DNA of 64,000 nt from an uncultured Tenacibaculum sp. (GCA_947498055.1 CANMJA010000003.1:62001-126000), one strand, 5' to 3'. Numbered from the stretch's first letter, positions 1 through 8,526 are shown. Program-made: numbers and translations. The notes: a model not told the origin generated them from the sequence alone.

Positions 1-1
1 A

Positions 2-685
2 GATTGGATTAAAAAAGGTATTGGAAACTCTATGTACATTCGTCCTTTTGTTATTGCTACACAGCCGGCTATATCTGCTTCTCCTTCTGAAGAGTATAAA
101 TTTATGATTATACTTTCTCCTGCGCAAGCATATTATTCGGGAGAAGTTCGTGTTTTATTTGCTGAAGAATATAGTAGAGCTGCTTCAGGTGGTGTTGGTT
201 TTGCCAAAGCTGCTGGAAATTATGCTGCTCAGTTTTTCCCTACTAAATTAGCCAACGAACAGGGGTACCAACAAATTATATGGACAGATGCAGATTCTCA
301 TGAATATTTAGAAGAGGCAGGAACTATGAATATTTTCTTTAGGGTGAACGATACTCTTATAACTGCTCCTAATAACGATCGTATTTTAGATGGTATTACT
401 AGAAAATCGGTAATTCAGTTGGCAAAAGACAACAACATGAAAGTAGAAATAAGAAGAATATCTGTTTCTGAAATTAAAGAAGCTGCCAAAAAAGGAGAGT
501 TAAAAGAAATATTTGGTTCAGGTACCGCCACTGTTATTAACCCAATTATTGGTTTTAGTCATGGTGGAGAAAAATTTGATTTACCTAAGTTAGAGGAATC
601 GTATGCTTCTTTTTTCAAAGAAAAATTGACTAATATTCAATATAACATTTCTGAAGATCCATACGGATGGAGATTTAAAATATAA
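2..685 (+). CDS. ilvE: Branched-chain amino acid aminotransferase, 3' part
   Basis: Fold-type IV PLP aminotransferase that interconverts Leu/Ile/Val and their 2-oxo acids with 2-oxoglutarate/glutamate in the cytosol. The gene runs off the left edge; the frame is open from base 2, giving 227 C-terminal residues of a protein usually near 350. The first ATG in the frame, at base 32, is internal, not the start. The PLP lysine lies in GFAKAAGNYA (K69 of the fragment), followed by the family's EEAGTMNIFF strand and a GITRKSV segment. No clear terminator follows. A GTAAC-N5-GTAAC repeat lies just downstream, before the next gene. Family assignment is secure; substrate preference is inferred from family. 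Confidence 0.93.
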   Translation, partial: DWIKKGIGNSMYIRPFVIATQPAISASPSEEYKFMIILSPAQAYYSGEVRVLFAEEYSRAASGGVGFAKAAGNYAAQFFPTKLANEQGYQQIIWTDADSHEYLEEAGTMNIFFRVNDTLITAPNNDRILDGITRKSVIQLAKDNNMKVEIRRISVSEIKEAAKKGELKEIFGSGTATVINPIIGFSHGGEKFDLPKLEESYASFFKEKLTNIQYNISEDPYGWRFKI

Positions 686-692
686 ATTATTT

Positions 693-707
693 GTAACAAA
701 TAGTAAC
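693..707 (+). promoter_or_regulatory. GTAAC-N5-GTAAC direct repeat, candidate operator
   Basis: GTAAC at 693-697 and again at 703-707, a 10-bp period. It lies 29 bp before a TATATTTG box. Its sequence, GTAACAAATAGTAAC, differs at only two positions from the motif (read on the same strand) that precedes the three repeat units at 61.5-63.1 kb. Function is inferred only from position and similarity. Confidence 0.35.
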
Positions 708-736
708 TTTAAATTAACATAATATGATGTTTTTCA

Positions 737-744
737 TATATTTG
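737..744 (+). promoter_or_regulatory. Promoter -7 box (TATATTTG) for the TlpA-like gene
   Basis: Exact match to the Bacteroidota TAnnTTTG element, placing the start site around 750, some 20 nt before the ATG at 771. I see no good -33 TTTG at the usual spacing. Confidence 0.5.
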
Positions 745-770
745 TGATAACACATTGGGGGATTTAAAAT

Positions 771-1703
771 ATGAAAAATTTATTAATTACGATTGTTACT
801 ATTGTAGGTGCTTTCTCATTAACATATTACGTTTTAACAGATTTGTTTGAAAACAATGATTTTAATTACACTACGAACACCAAAGAAGTAAGCAACAAAA
901 CCATCAACAATTCAAGCAATTACGTTGCAGAGGAAACAGATACTGAAACAGAAGAACAAGAACCAGTAATAGAAAACACGGAAGAAAATGATCTGATTCC
1001 TGATGTTAGTGAGTTTTTGAGTAGTCAGAAAAATTGGAAAACCTATTTTAATGAAAACATTAATCTTTCTTCTGATTTTATTCCTCTAAATATAGAAGGC
1101 GAAGAAGTAGAAAAAGACGAATTTTTAAACAGCTTAACTTCTGGGAATTATATTCCAGTTAAACTTACTTCTGGAGAAGAAATGTACCAACTATATGAAT
1201 TAGATGATAGTGATGTACAGAAAAAAATAGGGAAATCTGTAAAATTAACTTCTAATACTGCCTATACTTATTATCAAAAAATAGGAACTGCTCTTCCTGA
1301 ATTTGAATTTACTGATTTAAATGGTACTGTTTTTTCTAGTCAGAATACAAAAGATAAAGTCTTAATTTTAACCTGTTGGTATATTAACTCTAAAACTTGT
1401 ATTAAAGAATTTCCTAAATTAAACGATTTATATGATAGATATGAAGCTTATGAAGATGTTGTTTTTTTAAGTTTAGCTTTTGACTCTTCTAGTAAACTAA
1501 AAAAATTCTTAATTAAAAAAGCATTCAGATATCCTGTTATTCCTAATCAGAAAACATACATGAATGAAGAATTAGAAATAAAACAATATCCTACTCATTT
1601 AATTATAGATGAAGATGGAAATATTGAAAAAATGGTTAGCAGTGTAGAAGAACTAACAATTGCTCTTGAAAAAATAGCCGTTCCTGATTTAGGAGATTTT
1701 TAA
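771..1703 (+). CDS. TlpA-like thioredoxin-fold protein with degenerate active site
   Basis: 310 residues. An N-terminal hydrophobic segment (about 3-24) is likely a membrane anchor or signal. It is followed by an acidic, low-complexity linker (35-80), a region of unknown function (80-165) and a C-terminal thioredoxin-fold domain of the AhpC/TSA-TlpA type (about 172-310) with the cis-Pro loop in QYPTHLII. The position of the usual WCxxC motif reads SKTC: S207 replaces the nucleophilic cysteine and C210 remains, with an extra C202 nearby. It probably faces the periplasm. With a lone resolving-type cysteine it may bind rather than reduce partners, or use C202. It is convergent with the MazG-like gene; no operon partner. 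Confidence 0.75.
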   Translation: MKNLLITIVTIVGAFSLTYYVLTDLFENNDFNYTTNTKEVSNKTINNSSNYVAEETDTETEEQEPVIENTEENDLIPDVSEFLSSQKNWKTYFNENINLSSDFIPLNIEGEEVEKDEFLNSLTSGNYIPVKLTSGEEMYQLYELDDSDVQKKIGKSVKLTSNTAYTYYQKIGTALPEFEFTDLNGTVFSSQNTKDKVLILTCWYINSKTCIKEFPKLNDLYDRYEAYEDVVFLSLAFDSSSKLKKFLIKKAFRYPVIPNQKTYMNEELEIKQYPTHLIIDEDGNIEKMVSSVEELTIALEKIAVPDLGDF

Positions 1704-1752
1704 ATTGACACATAATATTTCTCGTCTGGTCTTCTACACCTTAAACACAATT

Positions 1753-2136
1753 TTATTCTAATATTTCTTTAATGTTAGGTTTAAAATAATTGGGGCCTTT
1801 CATTACTTTTCCATCTTCTCTGTAAATAGGCTTTCCGTCTTCTCCTAATTTACTCATATTACTTCGTTGAATTTCATTAAACACCTCTTCTATTTTATAT
1901 TGCATACCATGTTCTATGATGGTTCCACATAAAATATATAACATATCTCCTAAAGCGTCTGCAGTTTCTACTAAATCATTATTTTTTACTGCTTCTAAAT
2001 ATTCCTCATTCTCTTCTTTCATTAAATTAAATCGAAGCATTTTTTTACTCTCTCCAATATCTACAATAGGTGTTTCATTCACTCCTAAACCAAAAGCATT
2101 ATGAAATTCTGTTACTGCTTTAATTTTATTTTTCAT
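1753..2136 (-). CDS. MazG-like nucleotide pyrophosphohydrolase
   Basis: 127-residue all-alpha NTP pyrophosphatase of the MazG/PRA-PH superfamily. The metal-binding pattern is visible: EENEE at 41-45, then E57, D60 and D64 in the ETADALGDMLY helix. These enzymes hydrolyse (d)NTPs or related nucleotides to the monophosphate and PPi, usually as house-cleaning enzymes. The exact substrate cannot be read from sequence. Last gene of a tight minus-strand cluster: only 2 nt separate it from the upstream HAD gene, so the two are almost certainly co-transcribed. The C-terminal third (repeated GEDGKPIYREDGK strands) is a lineage extension. Confidence 0.8.
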   Translation of the reverse strand: MKNKIKAVTEFHNAFGLGVNETPIVDIGESKKMLRFNLMKEENEEYLEAVKNNDLVETADALGDMLYILCGTIIEHGMQYKIEEVFNEIQRSNMSKLGEDGKPIYREDGKVMKGPNYFKPNIKEILE

Positions 2137-2138
2137 TT

Positions 2139-2819
2139 TTAGTGTATTTTAAATATTTCTTCCATTTTTTTTACTTCAAAATCATTCCATGTATTGATAT
2201 GATATTGTACTCCTTGTTTTTTAAAATCTTCTATGTTCTTAGTATTTACACCCACAAAGTGGACTCCTAAATTCTTGGCAGTTGTAACATCCCAAAGCCC
2301 ATCTCCAAAGGAAATGATATGTTCAAAGTTTTCTACTTTAAAAAAGCTCTTCGCCTTATTAATTGCTGATTCTACAATTTTTTCTCTTGTAAGAATTTTA
2401 TTTGAAACCTCTAAAACATCTGTATAAAACTCTATTTCTGCTTGCTTTAATTTTAATAATGCTGGTTGTAATAAAGAACCTGTAGCAAAGCAAACTGCAT
2501 AATTAGTTTGATGAAGAAAAAAATTAACCATAGTACTTGCTCCAACAATTTCTTCAGAATCTTTGTATGTTAGAAAATGAGTTGTCATTATTTCCTCAAA
2601 TTCATTTATTAAATCGAAAGAAAACTTTTTATTATGCGTTTTCTCATAATTCACTTTAAATATATAACTATCGGTAGCATTTGCATAATTTTTCCAATTA
2701 GTATCTACATTAGTAATACCAAATTTATGCATTGCAAATAATAAAGAATCTGTATGTTTTTTTTCACTACTTGTTAATGTATCATCGATATCTAATACAA
2801 TTAAGTTCTGTTTTTTCAT
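2139..2819 (-). CDS. HAD-family hydrolase
   Basis: 226 residues with the haloacid dehalogenase signature: motif I DIDDT at 10-14 (nucleophile D10, acid D12), a helical cap (about 20-100), the motif II-like CFATGS, and motif IV SFGDGLWDVTTAKNLG. Such enzymes are mostly cytosolic phosphatases acting on small phosphorylated metabolites; the substrate is not readable. It sits in the middle of a three-gene minus-strand cluster, with 3 nt to the upstream SDR gene and 2 nt to the downstream MazG-like gene. Pairing with a nucleotide pyrophosphohydrolase suggests, but does not prove, a nucleotide or phospho-sugar clean-up role. Confidence 0.82.
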   Translation of the reverse strand: MKKQNLIVLDIDDTLTSSEKKHTDSLLFAMHKFGITNVDTNWKNYANATDSYIFKVNYEKTHNKKFSFDLINEFEEIMTTHFLTYKDSEEIVGASTMVNFFLHQTNYAVCFATGSLLQPALLKLKQAEIEFYTDVLEVSNKILTREKIVESAINKAKSFFKVENFEHIISFGDGLWDVTTAKNLGVHFVGVNTKNIEDFKKQGVQYHINTWNDFEVKKMEEIFKIH

Positions 2820-2822
2820 ATA

Positions 2823-3545
2823 TTAGGTTGCTTTTTTAAGAATCCATGTTGGTACTAATTTAAGTACATATGCTATTAATCGCCATCTTTTTGAAATATA
2901 AGCTACTCTTTTTTTCTTTTTTATAGCAGTAAATATTTGTTTTGCCGCTTTGTGTAAAGGAACCAACCAAAAAACACCTTCTCCTAAAACCATTGCTGTA
3001 TTTACAAACCCAGGGCGTATATCTGTTATAAAGACTTTTTTAGAAGAAATAGTTTTTGTTTTTATATACAAACTTTCTAAATATGCTTTTTGATATGCTT
3101 TAGATGCAAAGTAAGCAGGTGCAGCTCTATTTCCACGTATAGAAGCTATAGAACTAATTCCTACTAAATGTCCGAATCCTTGTTTTCTAAATAAATTATA
3201 CGCTAAATCATACAATTTTGTTACCCCTATTACATTGGTTAGCATGGTTTCATTTTCTTTGTTCCATTCTAATTTCGGATTTACATATCCCACACCAGAT
3301 GATTGTATTATTAAATCTATCTTGCTAAATTCATTCACTATTTCGTTAAAAACTTTCTCTACTTCGTCTACCTGTTGAATATCATTCTGCTTTATAATAA
3401 TACTTTCAGAATATTTCGATTGTAACTCTTCTAATTTATGCTTTCTTCTACCTGTAATAGCTACTTTATAGTTGTTCTTCACCAATAATTCAGTTAATGC
3501 CCAACCAAGACCAGAAGTAGCCCCAAAAACAATCGCTTTTTTCAT
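2823..3545 (-). CDS. Short-chain dehydrogenase/reductase (SDR)
   Basis: 240 residues, the normal length for a classical SDR. Rossmann motif GATSGLG (8-14), the NxxG-like SSGVG region near 82-86, and the S131/S132-Y145-K149 catalytic set in SSIAS...YFASK are all present. It is an NAD(P)-dependent oxidoreductase of unknown substrate. A hydrophobic C-terminal stretch (WRLIAYVLKLVPTWIL) suggests peripheral membrane attachment, as in SDRs acting on lipids. First gene of the SDR-HAD-MazG cluster. Confidence 0.87.
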   Translation of the reverse strand: MKKAIVFGATSGLGWALTELLVKNNYKVAITGRRKHKLEELQSKYSESIIIKQNDIQQVDEVEKVFNEIVNEFSKIDLIIQSSGVGYVNPKLEWNKENETMLTNVIGVTKLYDLAYNLFRKQGFGHLVGISSIASIRGNRAAPAYFASKAYQKAYLESLYIKTKTISSKKVFITDIRPGFVNTAMVLGEGVFWLVPLHKAAKQIFTAIKKKKRVAYISKRWRLIAYVLKLVPTWILKKAT

Positions 3546-3633
3546 TTATTTAGTACTTTTGCTAAAAATACAAAGTTTGTATTTGATTGTTTCTAAAATT
3601 AATTTAAAATTTATGTTGTTAATAGCTTCTAAA

Positions 3634-3825
3634 ATGTTTACTACTGGAAGAATAATATTTGCTAGTTTCTTTATTATTGCTTTCTTAATTTTAATGATTT
3701 TTAGCTATAAGAAAGATGCTAAAAACAACAAAAAACACTATCAAAACACAGCCTTGTATGTTGCTCTTGGAATTTTAGTAACTATTGGGTTATTATTTTT
3801 ATCGAAATTTTTAATAAAAGGTTAA
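3634..3825 (+). CDS. Small two-helix membrane protein
   Basis: 63 residues: two hydrophobic helices (about 5-24 and 40-60) joined by a basic loop (SYKKDAKNNKKHY). I recognise this as a short conserved membrane protein common in flavobacteria whose homologues begin MFxTG, which is why I chose the ATG at 3634 over the in-frame ATG at 3613; the longer open frame from 3472 runs inside the SDR gene. It converges on the potassium channel gene and the two stop codons overlap by 4 nt. Function unknown. Confidence 0.65.
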   Translation: MFTTGRIIFASFFIIAFLILMIFSYKKDAKNNKKHYQNTALYVALGILVTIGLLFLSKFLIKG

Positions 3826-4739
3826 TCTAGTTTTTCAACTTCACTTAATTTTTGGTGGTCTAAAACAGTATAGCCATTTTCATCAAAACTAGAAGATGGT
3901 GTATATTTTACATCTGTTATTAATTGATTGAATTTATAGGAAGAAGCTTGGTATACTTTTTGTCCGAAAGATTCTTCATGGTATTGTATTAAAACATATA
4001 AACCAGCATCTAATTTTTGAATCTCATCATTTGTTAAATTGTAAAGTGGACTTTTCTTATTTATCGGATGAACGATCGTCCAAATAGTAGGTAAATAGGT
4101 TATTCTTTTCCTCTCTAATTCTAATGTAAAAAAGCTTCTTTTATATTGATTTTCTCTATTTTTTTCATTTAATGATAGCGTTACAGATACTTCTGGTTCT
4201 ATCATAATTGTTTTTCTACTATTCATTAACCGAAACATTAAAGCTCTCTCTTCTTTAAAATCTCTAATAATTAAATTATCGCTAAATCGGATAGATGCTC
4301 TTGGTTTTGAAAATCGACCATACAACAAACCTGTTATAAAAGAAAAGCTAGTTAAACCTATGAGAGCTTCAAATGCGGCTATTATATTTGCTAAAATTCC
4401 TTTAGGTGCTATTCCTCCATAACCTACAGTAGTTAAAGTTTGTGCACTAAAGAAAAAACCATTTAAAAAGTCTTTAAAAAAACTCCCTTTAGACGCTGTT
4501 ATTTGTTCAATTCCTATCGTTACATATATAATTCCGAAAAGAATATTTAATACTGTATAACTAGCAATAACCATAGCAAAAAACCGCCACCAACTTAGCT
4601 CAATAAAAAATGTATACAAATCATCTATACTAAACTTTCTATTAACATGAATAATGTTAGAAGAACCATCTTTATTAATAGTTCCTTTTACATTTTCTGC
4701 AGAATTATGACCAAAACCAGGGTCTTTTGTTTTTGACAT
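3822..4739 (-). CDS. KirBac-type inward rectifier potassium channel
   Basis: 305 residues in the order expected for prokaryotic Kir channels: a cytoplasmic slide-helix region (35-50), outer helix (53-76), pore helix and selectivity filter TVGYG (104-108), inner helix (about 115-142, IAAFEALIGLTSFSFITGLLYGRF), the conserved FSKPRASIRFSDN linker, and a C-terminal immunoglobulin-like cytoplasmic domain. It conducts K+ across the inner membrane; gating ligands are not readable. Monocistronic, with a hairpin terminator between it and the upstream peptide gene. Confidence 0.9.
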   Translation of the reverse strand: MSKTKDPGFGHNSAENVKGTINKDGSSNIIHVNRKFSIDDLYTFFIELSWWRFFAMVIASYTVLNILFGIIYVTIGIEQITASKGSFFKDFLNGFFFSAQTLTTVGYGGIAPKGILANIIAAFEALIGLTSFSFITGLLYGRFSKPRASIRFSDNLIIRDFKEERALMFRLMNSRKTIMIEPEVSVTLSLNEKNRENQYKRSFFTLELERKRITYLPTIWTIVHPINKKSPLYNLTNDEIQKLDAGLYVLIQYHEESFGQKVYQASSYKFNQLITDVKYTPSSSFDENGYTVLDHQKLSEVEKLD

Positions 4740-4800
4740 TATAACTTTATAAATTGGTTACATTAATACTCATAATTTAAGAAAGCCTTTGTAAGTAACA

Positions 4801-4827
4801 AAAGCTACTTATTAAGTAGCTTTTTTT
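4801..4827 (-). terminator. Hairpin terminator after the peptide gene
   Basis: AAAGCTACTT/AAGTAGCTTT stem with short A/T flanks on both sides. It separates the peptide gene stop at 4845 from the channel start at 4739 and could work on either strand. Confidence 0.7.
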
Positions 4828-4844
4828 CCTATTAAAAAATAATT

Positions 4845-5060
4845 TTATTCATAATCAGAATTCTGATAATCAGGTGAACCTCCTCCTTCTACACAATGCC
4901 TTGCCATATTTCTGGCTGCATTGTAAGAATTTGTTTGCCCAGACCAATTACCTCCATCAGAAAATTCACAAGTAATTGTTAATATTCCTCCATGAGTTTC
5001 TTTCAATTGTTCTTTACTAAGAACTTTTACATTTTTAGATTGTAAATATTTGTTTAGCAT
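4845..5060 (-). CDS. Double-glycine leader peptide (putative bacteriocin/RiPP precursor)
   Basis: 71 residues. The N-terminal 25 residues look like a GG-type secretion leader: a basic amphipathic stretch, then VLSKEQLKETHGG with G24-G25 as the cleavage site. The 46-residue core begins ILTITCEF, is rich in Gly/Ser/Asn, and has two cysteines (C31, C56) that could form a disulfide. Many Bacteroidota encode such natural-product precursors exported by peptidase-containing ABC transporters, but no transporter or modification enzyme is in this window. It stands alone between tag and the channel gene with its own terminator. Antimicrobial activity is inference; a signalling role is equally possible. 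Confidence 0.65.
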   Translation of the reverse strand: MLNKYLQSKNVKVLSKEQLKETHGGILTITCEFSDGGNWSGQTNSYNAARNMARHCVEGGGSPDYQNSDYE

Positions 5061-5128
5061 GGTATATGATTTAATATTTTTCTAAAATATTTATTTTTTA
5101 CTAAAATTCATATTAAAAAAAAGATTAA

Positions 5129-5689
5129 TTATAGTTCATTATATCTAAAACAATCTACTGTATGGTCATTAACCATTCCTACAGCTTGCATAAATGCATA
5201 AATTACAGTAGAACCAACAAACTTAAACCCTCTCTTTTTTAAATCTTTAGAAATTATGTCAGATAGTTCTGTAGTTGCTGGTACTTCTTCTCTAGTTTTA
5301 AAAACATTCTTGATAGGTTTACCATTACAAAATCCCCAAATATATTTTGAGAAAGACCCAAACTCTTTTTGCACTTCTATAAACGCTTCTGCATTAGATA
5401 TTGTTGCTTTTATTTTTAATTTATTTCTAATAATTCCTGCATTCGTTAATAGTTCTTCATATTTTGATTCTTCATATTTTCTAATTTTCTTGTAATCAAA
5501 ATTATCAAAAGCCTTTCTAAAATTTTCTCTTTTTTTTAAAACTGTTATCCAACTTAAACCAGCTTGAAAAGTTTCTAGAATTAGAAATTCAAATAATGTA
5601 GCATCGTCATAAACAGGAACGCCCCACTCTTCGTCATGATAAGCTATATATAATGGATCATTAGTAACCCAAAAACATCGTTTTTTCAT
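5129..5689 (-). CDS. tag: DNA-3-methyladenine glycosylase I
   Basis: 186 residues, matching TagA length. Removes N3-methyladenine from alkylated DNA as the first step of base excision repair. Family marks: zinc ligands C5 and H18 near the N-terminus and H/C in the C-terminal NDHTVDCFR, the YHDEEWGVPVYDD signature, and ETFQAGLSW with the catalytic glutamate. It starts at the ATG matching the usual KRCxW N-terminus. Monocistronic, divergent from dsbD. Confidence 0.95.
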   Translation of the reverse strand: MKKRCFWVTNDPLYIAYHDEEWGVPVYDDATLFEFLILETFQAGLSWITVLKKRENFRKAFDNFDYKKIRKYEESKYEELLTNAGIIRNKLKIKATISNAEAFIEVQKEFGSFSKYIWGFCNGKPIKNVFKTREEVPATTELSDIISKDLKKRGFKFVGSTVIYAFMQAVGMVNDHTVDCFRYNEL

Positions 5690-5857
5690 TCTTCTATATT
5701 TTGTTTTAAATGTAATACAATTTTCTGATTGGAGTTTTACACATTAATTTAAATAAGAATTTACTAATCTTAACAGCCCTTTAAAAAAGCGCTTTCTTTT
5801 TTTTGTATGAAAAAGGTTACTTTTACGTCTTACATACAGCAATAAAATTAATTAATA

Positions 5858-7906
5858 ATGAAGAAGCTTTTTTTTCTATTAGTTTTTATCTTTTCAACTT
5901 TTATAAGTTTTTCGCAAATTTTTAATCCTATTAAATGGAAAACAAGTGTTGAAAAAATTTCAGATACAGAGTATAATTTAGTAACTACAGCTATTATTGA
6001 TGCTGGTTGGCACATGTATGCGCAAAAAGTTCCTAAAGGAGGCCCTAGACCTACCATTTTCACTTACCAACCAAATGACGGATATGAATTGCTTGGAAAT
6101 ACTTCGGAAGGGGTTGGTATAACTGAAAATGACAAGACTTTTAAAATGGTTATTAAATATTTTGAAAACAAAGCCATTTTTAAACAAAAAATCAAGCTAT
6201 TACAAAATACTGTAACCATAAATGCAGATGTACAGTTTATGGTGTGTGATGATGAACGTTGTTTACCTCCTAAAGTTAAAGAACTTACTTTTTTTGCGCC
6301 TGACAATAAAAGTAAAACAACCAAAAAAGAAAAAAATACCGTTGCTACTCTAGGAAACGATGCTGCTAATAAAATTTTATATGGTCTTTCTACTCAAGAA
6401 ATACAACAACCTACGATAGATATTAACACTGTTGATACGACCAATAACTCTATTCAAAAAAAGAACGATAGTTCTTCTCTTTTTGGTATCTTTTTTATTG
6501 CTTTCTTATCTGGTTTTGCTGCTTTACTAACTCCTTGTGTGTTTCCTATGATTCCTATGACAGTAAGCTATTTTACAAAGCAAAGTAAAAATAGGGCCGC
6601 TGGTATTAGAAATGCTATTATCTACGGAATTTGTATTATCGCTATTTATGTTTTTTTAGGATATATTATTACCATGATTTTTGGAGCAGATTCCTTAAAT
6701 CGTCTTTCTACCAATTTATGGTTTAACGTTATTTTCTTTATAATTCTAGTTGCTTTTGCCTTTTCTTTTTTTGGTTTTTATGAACTTACTTTACCTAGCT
6801 CTTGGTCTACTAAAATTGATGATCAAGCTGATAAAAGTGGATTTATTGGCATCTTTTTTATGGCTTTAGCTTTAGCTGTTGTTTCTTTCTCTTGTACAGG
6901 ACCTATCGTAGGTACTTTATTAGTAGAAGCAGCTTCTAAAGGTGGTTTAGCTCCTGTAATTGGTATGCTAGGTTTTTCTTTAGCTATTGCATTGCCTTTT
7001 GCTTTATTTGCAGCATTTCCTGGCTGGTTAAATTCTTTACCTAAGTCTGGTGGATGGATGACTAGTGTAAAAGTAGTATTAGGATTTTTGGAACTTGCTT
7101 TGGCTTTCAAATTTTTGTCGAATGCTGATTTAGTAGCGCATTGGAATCTTTTAAAAATTGAACCTTTCTTAATTATTTGGATTGTAATTTTTCTTGGTCT
7201 AGCATTATTCTTATTCGGAATTTTAAAATTCCCACATAGTTCTCCTTCACAAAAAATTAGTTTCCCAAGAATAACTTTTGGTATTCTAGTAGCCGCTTTT
7301 GTAATTTATTTAGCCTCTGGTTTTAGAGTGAATAAAAACACCAATACTTTTACTCCTCTTTCTTTATTAAGTGGACTGGCTCCTTCTGTAGGATATAGTT
7401 ATTTATATCCTAACGAGTGCCCTAATAACCTCACTTGTTTTAAAGATTTAAAAGAAGGTGTAGCATACGCCAAAAAAGTAAACAAACCTATTATGTTAGA
7501 TTTTACAGGCTATGCATGTGTAAATTGCCGTAAAATGGAAGAGCATGTTTGGCCAATTAAAAAGGTAGATAATGTTTTACGTAATGATTATGTATTAATT
7601 TCTTTGTACGTAGATGATAAAAAAGAATTACCAAAAGAAGAACAATTAGTAGTAAACAGAATTAATGGAGAAACAAGAAAATTACTTACTTACGGTAATA
7701 AATGGTCTCATTTTCAAACTATTTTCTTTAAAACAAATACACAGCCATATTATGTGTTGCTAAGTTCTGATGGAAATCAAATTTTAAACGAACCTGTAGG
7801 ATATACTCCAGAAGAAGAAACTTATTTAAACTGGTTATTAGATGGAAAAAAGAAATCGGAAAATACCTTAAATAACTTATTCAACTCTTCAGATTTATTG
7901 AAATAA
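5858..7906 (+). CDS. dsbD: Thiol:disulfide interchange protein DsbD
   Basis: 682 residues. Passes electrons from cytoplasmic thioredoxin to periplasmic thiol proteins. In order: signal peptide (1-20), N-terminal periplasmic domain (about 22-165, with a C/C pair around CDDERCLPPK), a linker, an eight-helix CcdA-like membrane domain (about 205-480) with membrane cysteines C227 (LTPCVFPMIPM) and C346 (SFSCTGPIVG), and a C-terminal thioredoxin domain with C554-V-N-C557. All three redox pairs needed for relay are present. The two thioredoxins near 23 kb are plausible cytoplasmic donor and periplasmic/lipoprotein acceptor. Single gene with its own terminator. Confidence 0.95.
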   Translation: MKKLFFLLVFIFSTFISFSQIFNPIKWKTSVEKISDTEYNLVTTAIIDAGWHMYAQKVPKGGPRPTIFTYQPNDGYELLGNTSEGVGITENDKTFKMVIKYFENKAIFKQKIKLLQNTVTINADVQFMVCDDERCLPPKVKELTFFAPDNKSKTTKKEKNTVATLGNDAANKILYGLSTQEIQQPTIDINTVDTTNNSIQKKNDSSSLFGIFFIAFLSGFAALLTPCVFPMIPMTVSYFTKQSKNRAAGIRNAIIYGICIIAIYVFLGYIITMIFGADSLNRLSTNLWFNVIFFIILVAFAFSFFGFYELTLPSSWSTKIDDQADKSGFIGIFFMALALAVVSFSCTGPIVGTLLVEAASKGGLAPVIGMLGFSLAIALPFALFAAFPGWLNSLPKSGGWMTSVKVVLGFLELALAFKFLSNADLVAHWNLLKIEPFLIIWIVIFLGLALFLFGILKFPHSSPSQKISFPRITFGILVAAFVIYLASGFRVNKNTNTFTPLSLLSGLAPSVGYSYLYPNECPNNLTCFKDLKEGVAYAKKVNKPIMLDFTGYACVNCRKMEEHVWPIKKVDNVLRNDYVLISLYVDDKKELPKEEQLVVNRINGETRKLLTYGNKWSHFQTIFFKTNTQPYYVLLSSDGNQILNEPVGYTPEEETYLNWLLDGKKKSENTLNNLFNSSDLLK

Positions 7907-7930
7907 CAAAAGATTAACAAACCAAATGGT

Positions 7931-7965
7931 AAAAGGTACACTTTTTTGTGTATCTTTTTTATTTT
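7931..7965 (+). terminator. Terminator of dsbD
   Basis: GGTACAC/GTGTATC stem with a T-rich loop, followed by TTTTTTATTTT. Confidence 0.75.
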
Positions 7966-8039
7966 ACAACCATATTGATAATTAGTATTCTAACAAAATA
8001 AATCTTTTTCATTAGTCTATCTATTAAACATTTAAAAAT

Positions 8040-8444
8040 ATGAAAACAACAATACTTTTCATCTTCTCAATTACCACCTTATTTTTTCTTTCTTGTAGTA
8101 CAAATACATTAAATAAAAAAATAAGCGTTAAAGAAGAACCTGTTGTTATAAAAAATGATAGTTTAGAATATGAAATTATTATTATAGATCCTGGTTTTAA
8201 TTCTTATTTAAACTCTATTGCAAGACCCTCAGGTTATTACACCCAAAATTATTTAGAAGTTAGAAATCGTTTTTATGTTCCTCTTTGGAATTTAAGAGTA
8301 AATAATCCTACTAGATTTAATCCTAATATTTATGAAAATATTATTGATTACGATTCTAATATTGACTACGGGTATGATGTGAATTATAAATTATTTAATT
8401 ATTTTGAATTTGCACAACATAAATACAGAATGAGATTAAGATAA
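8040..8444 (+). CDS. DUF6146-like lipoprotein
   Basis: 134 residues with a lipoprotein signal (hydrophobic 4-17, lipobox LSCS, lipidated Cys about 19). The rest is rich in Asn/Tyr/Ile, with an EYEIIIIDPGFNSYL strand and an ARPSGYYTQNYLEVRNRFYVPLWN core, which I recognise as a small flavobacterial lipoprotein family of unknown function (DUF6146, from memory). Probably anchored in the outer or inner membrane facing the periplasm. It lies between the dsbD terminator and the sppA promoter, so it is probably transcribed alone. Confidence 0.7.
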   Translation: MKTTILFIFSITTLFFLSCSTNTLNKKISVKEEPVVIKNDSLEYEIIIIDPGFNSYLNSIARPSGYYTQNYLEVRNRFYVPLWNLRVNNPTRFNPNIYENIIDYDSNIDYGYDVNYKLFNYFEFAQHKYRMRLR

Positions 8445-8496
8445 TAAAATGATTCTCTAACCATATTAACTTCTAAGTAAATCATTGTAAAAAATG

Positions 8497-8504
8497 TATA
8501 TTTG
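8497..8504 (+). promoter_or_regulatory. Promoter -7 box (TATATTTG) for sppA
   Basis: Exact TAnnTTTG match 22 nt before the sppA ATG, with no convincing -33 element. Confidence 0.5.
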
Positions 8505-8526
8505 TTCTCAATTTTAACAAAAGAAA

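Noticed and set aside
3472..3633. Longer start for the two-helix protein inside the SDR gene
   Set aside because: The extra 54 residues overlap the SDR coding sequence antisense and do not match the short family, which begins MFxTG.
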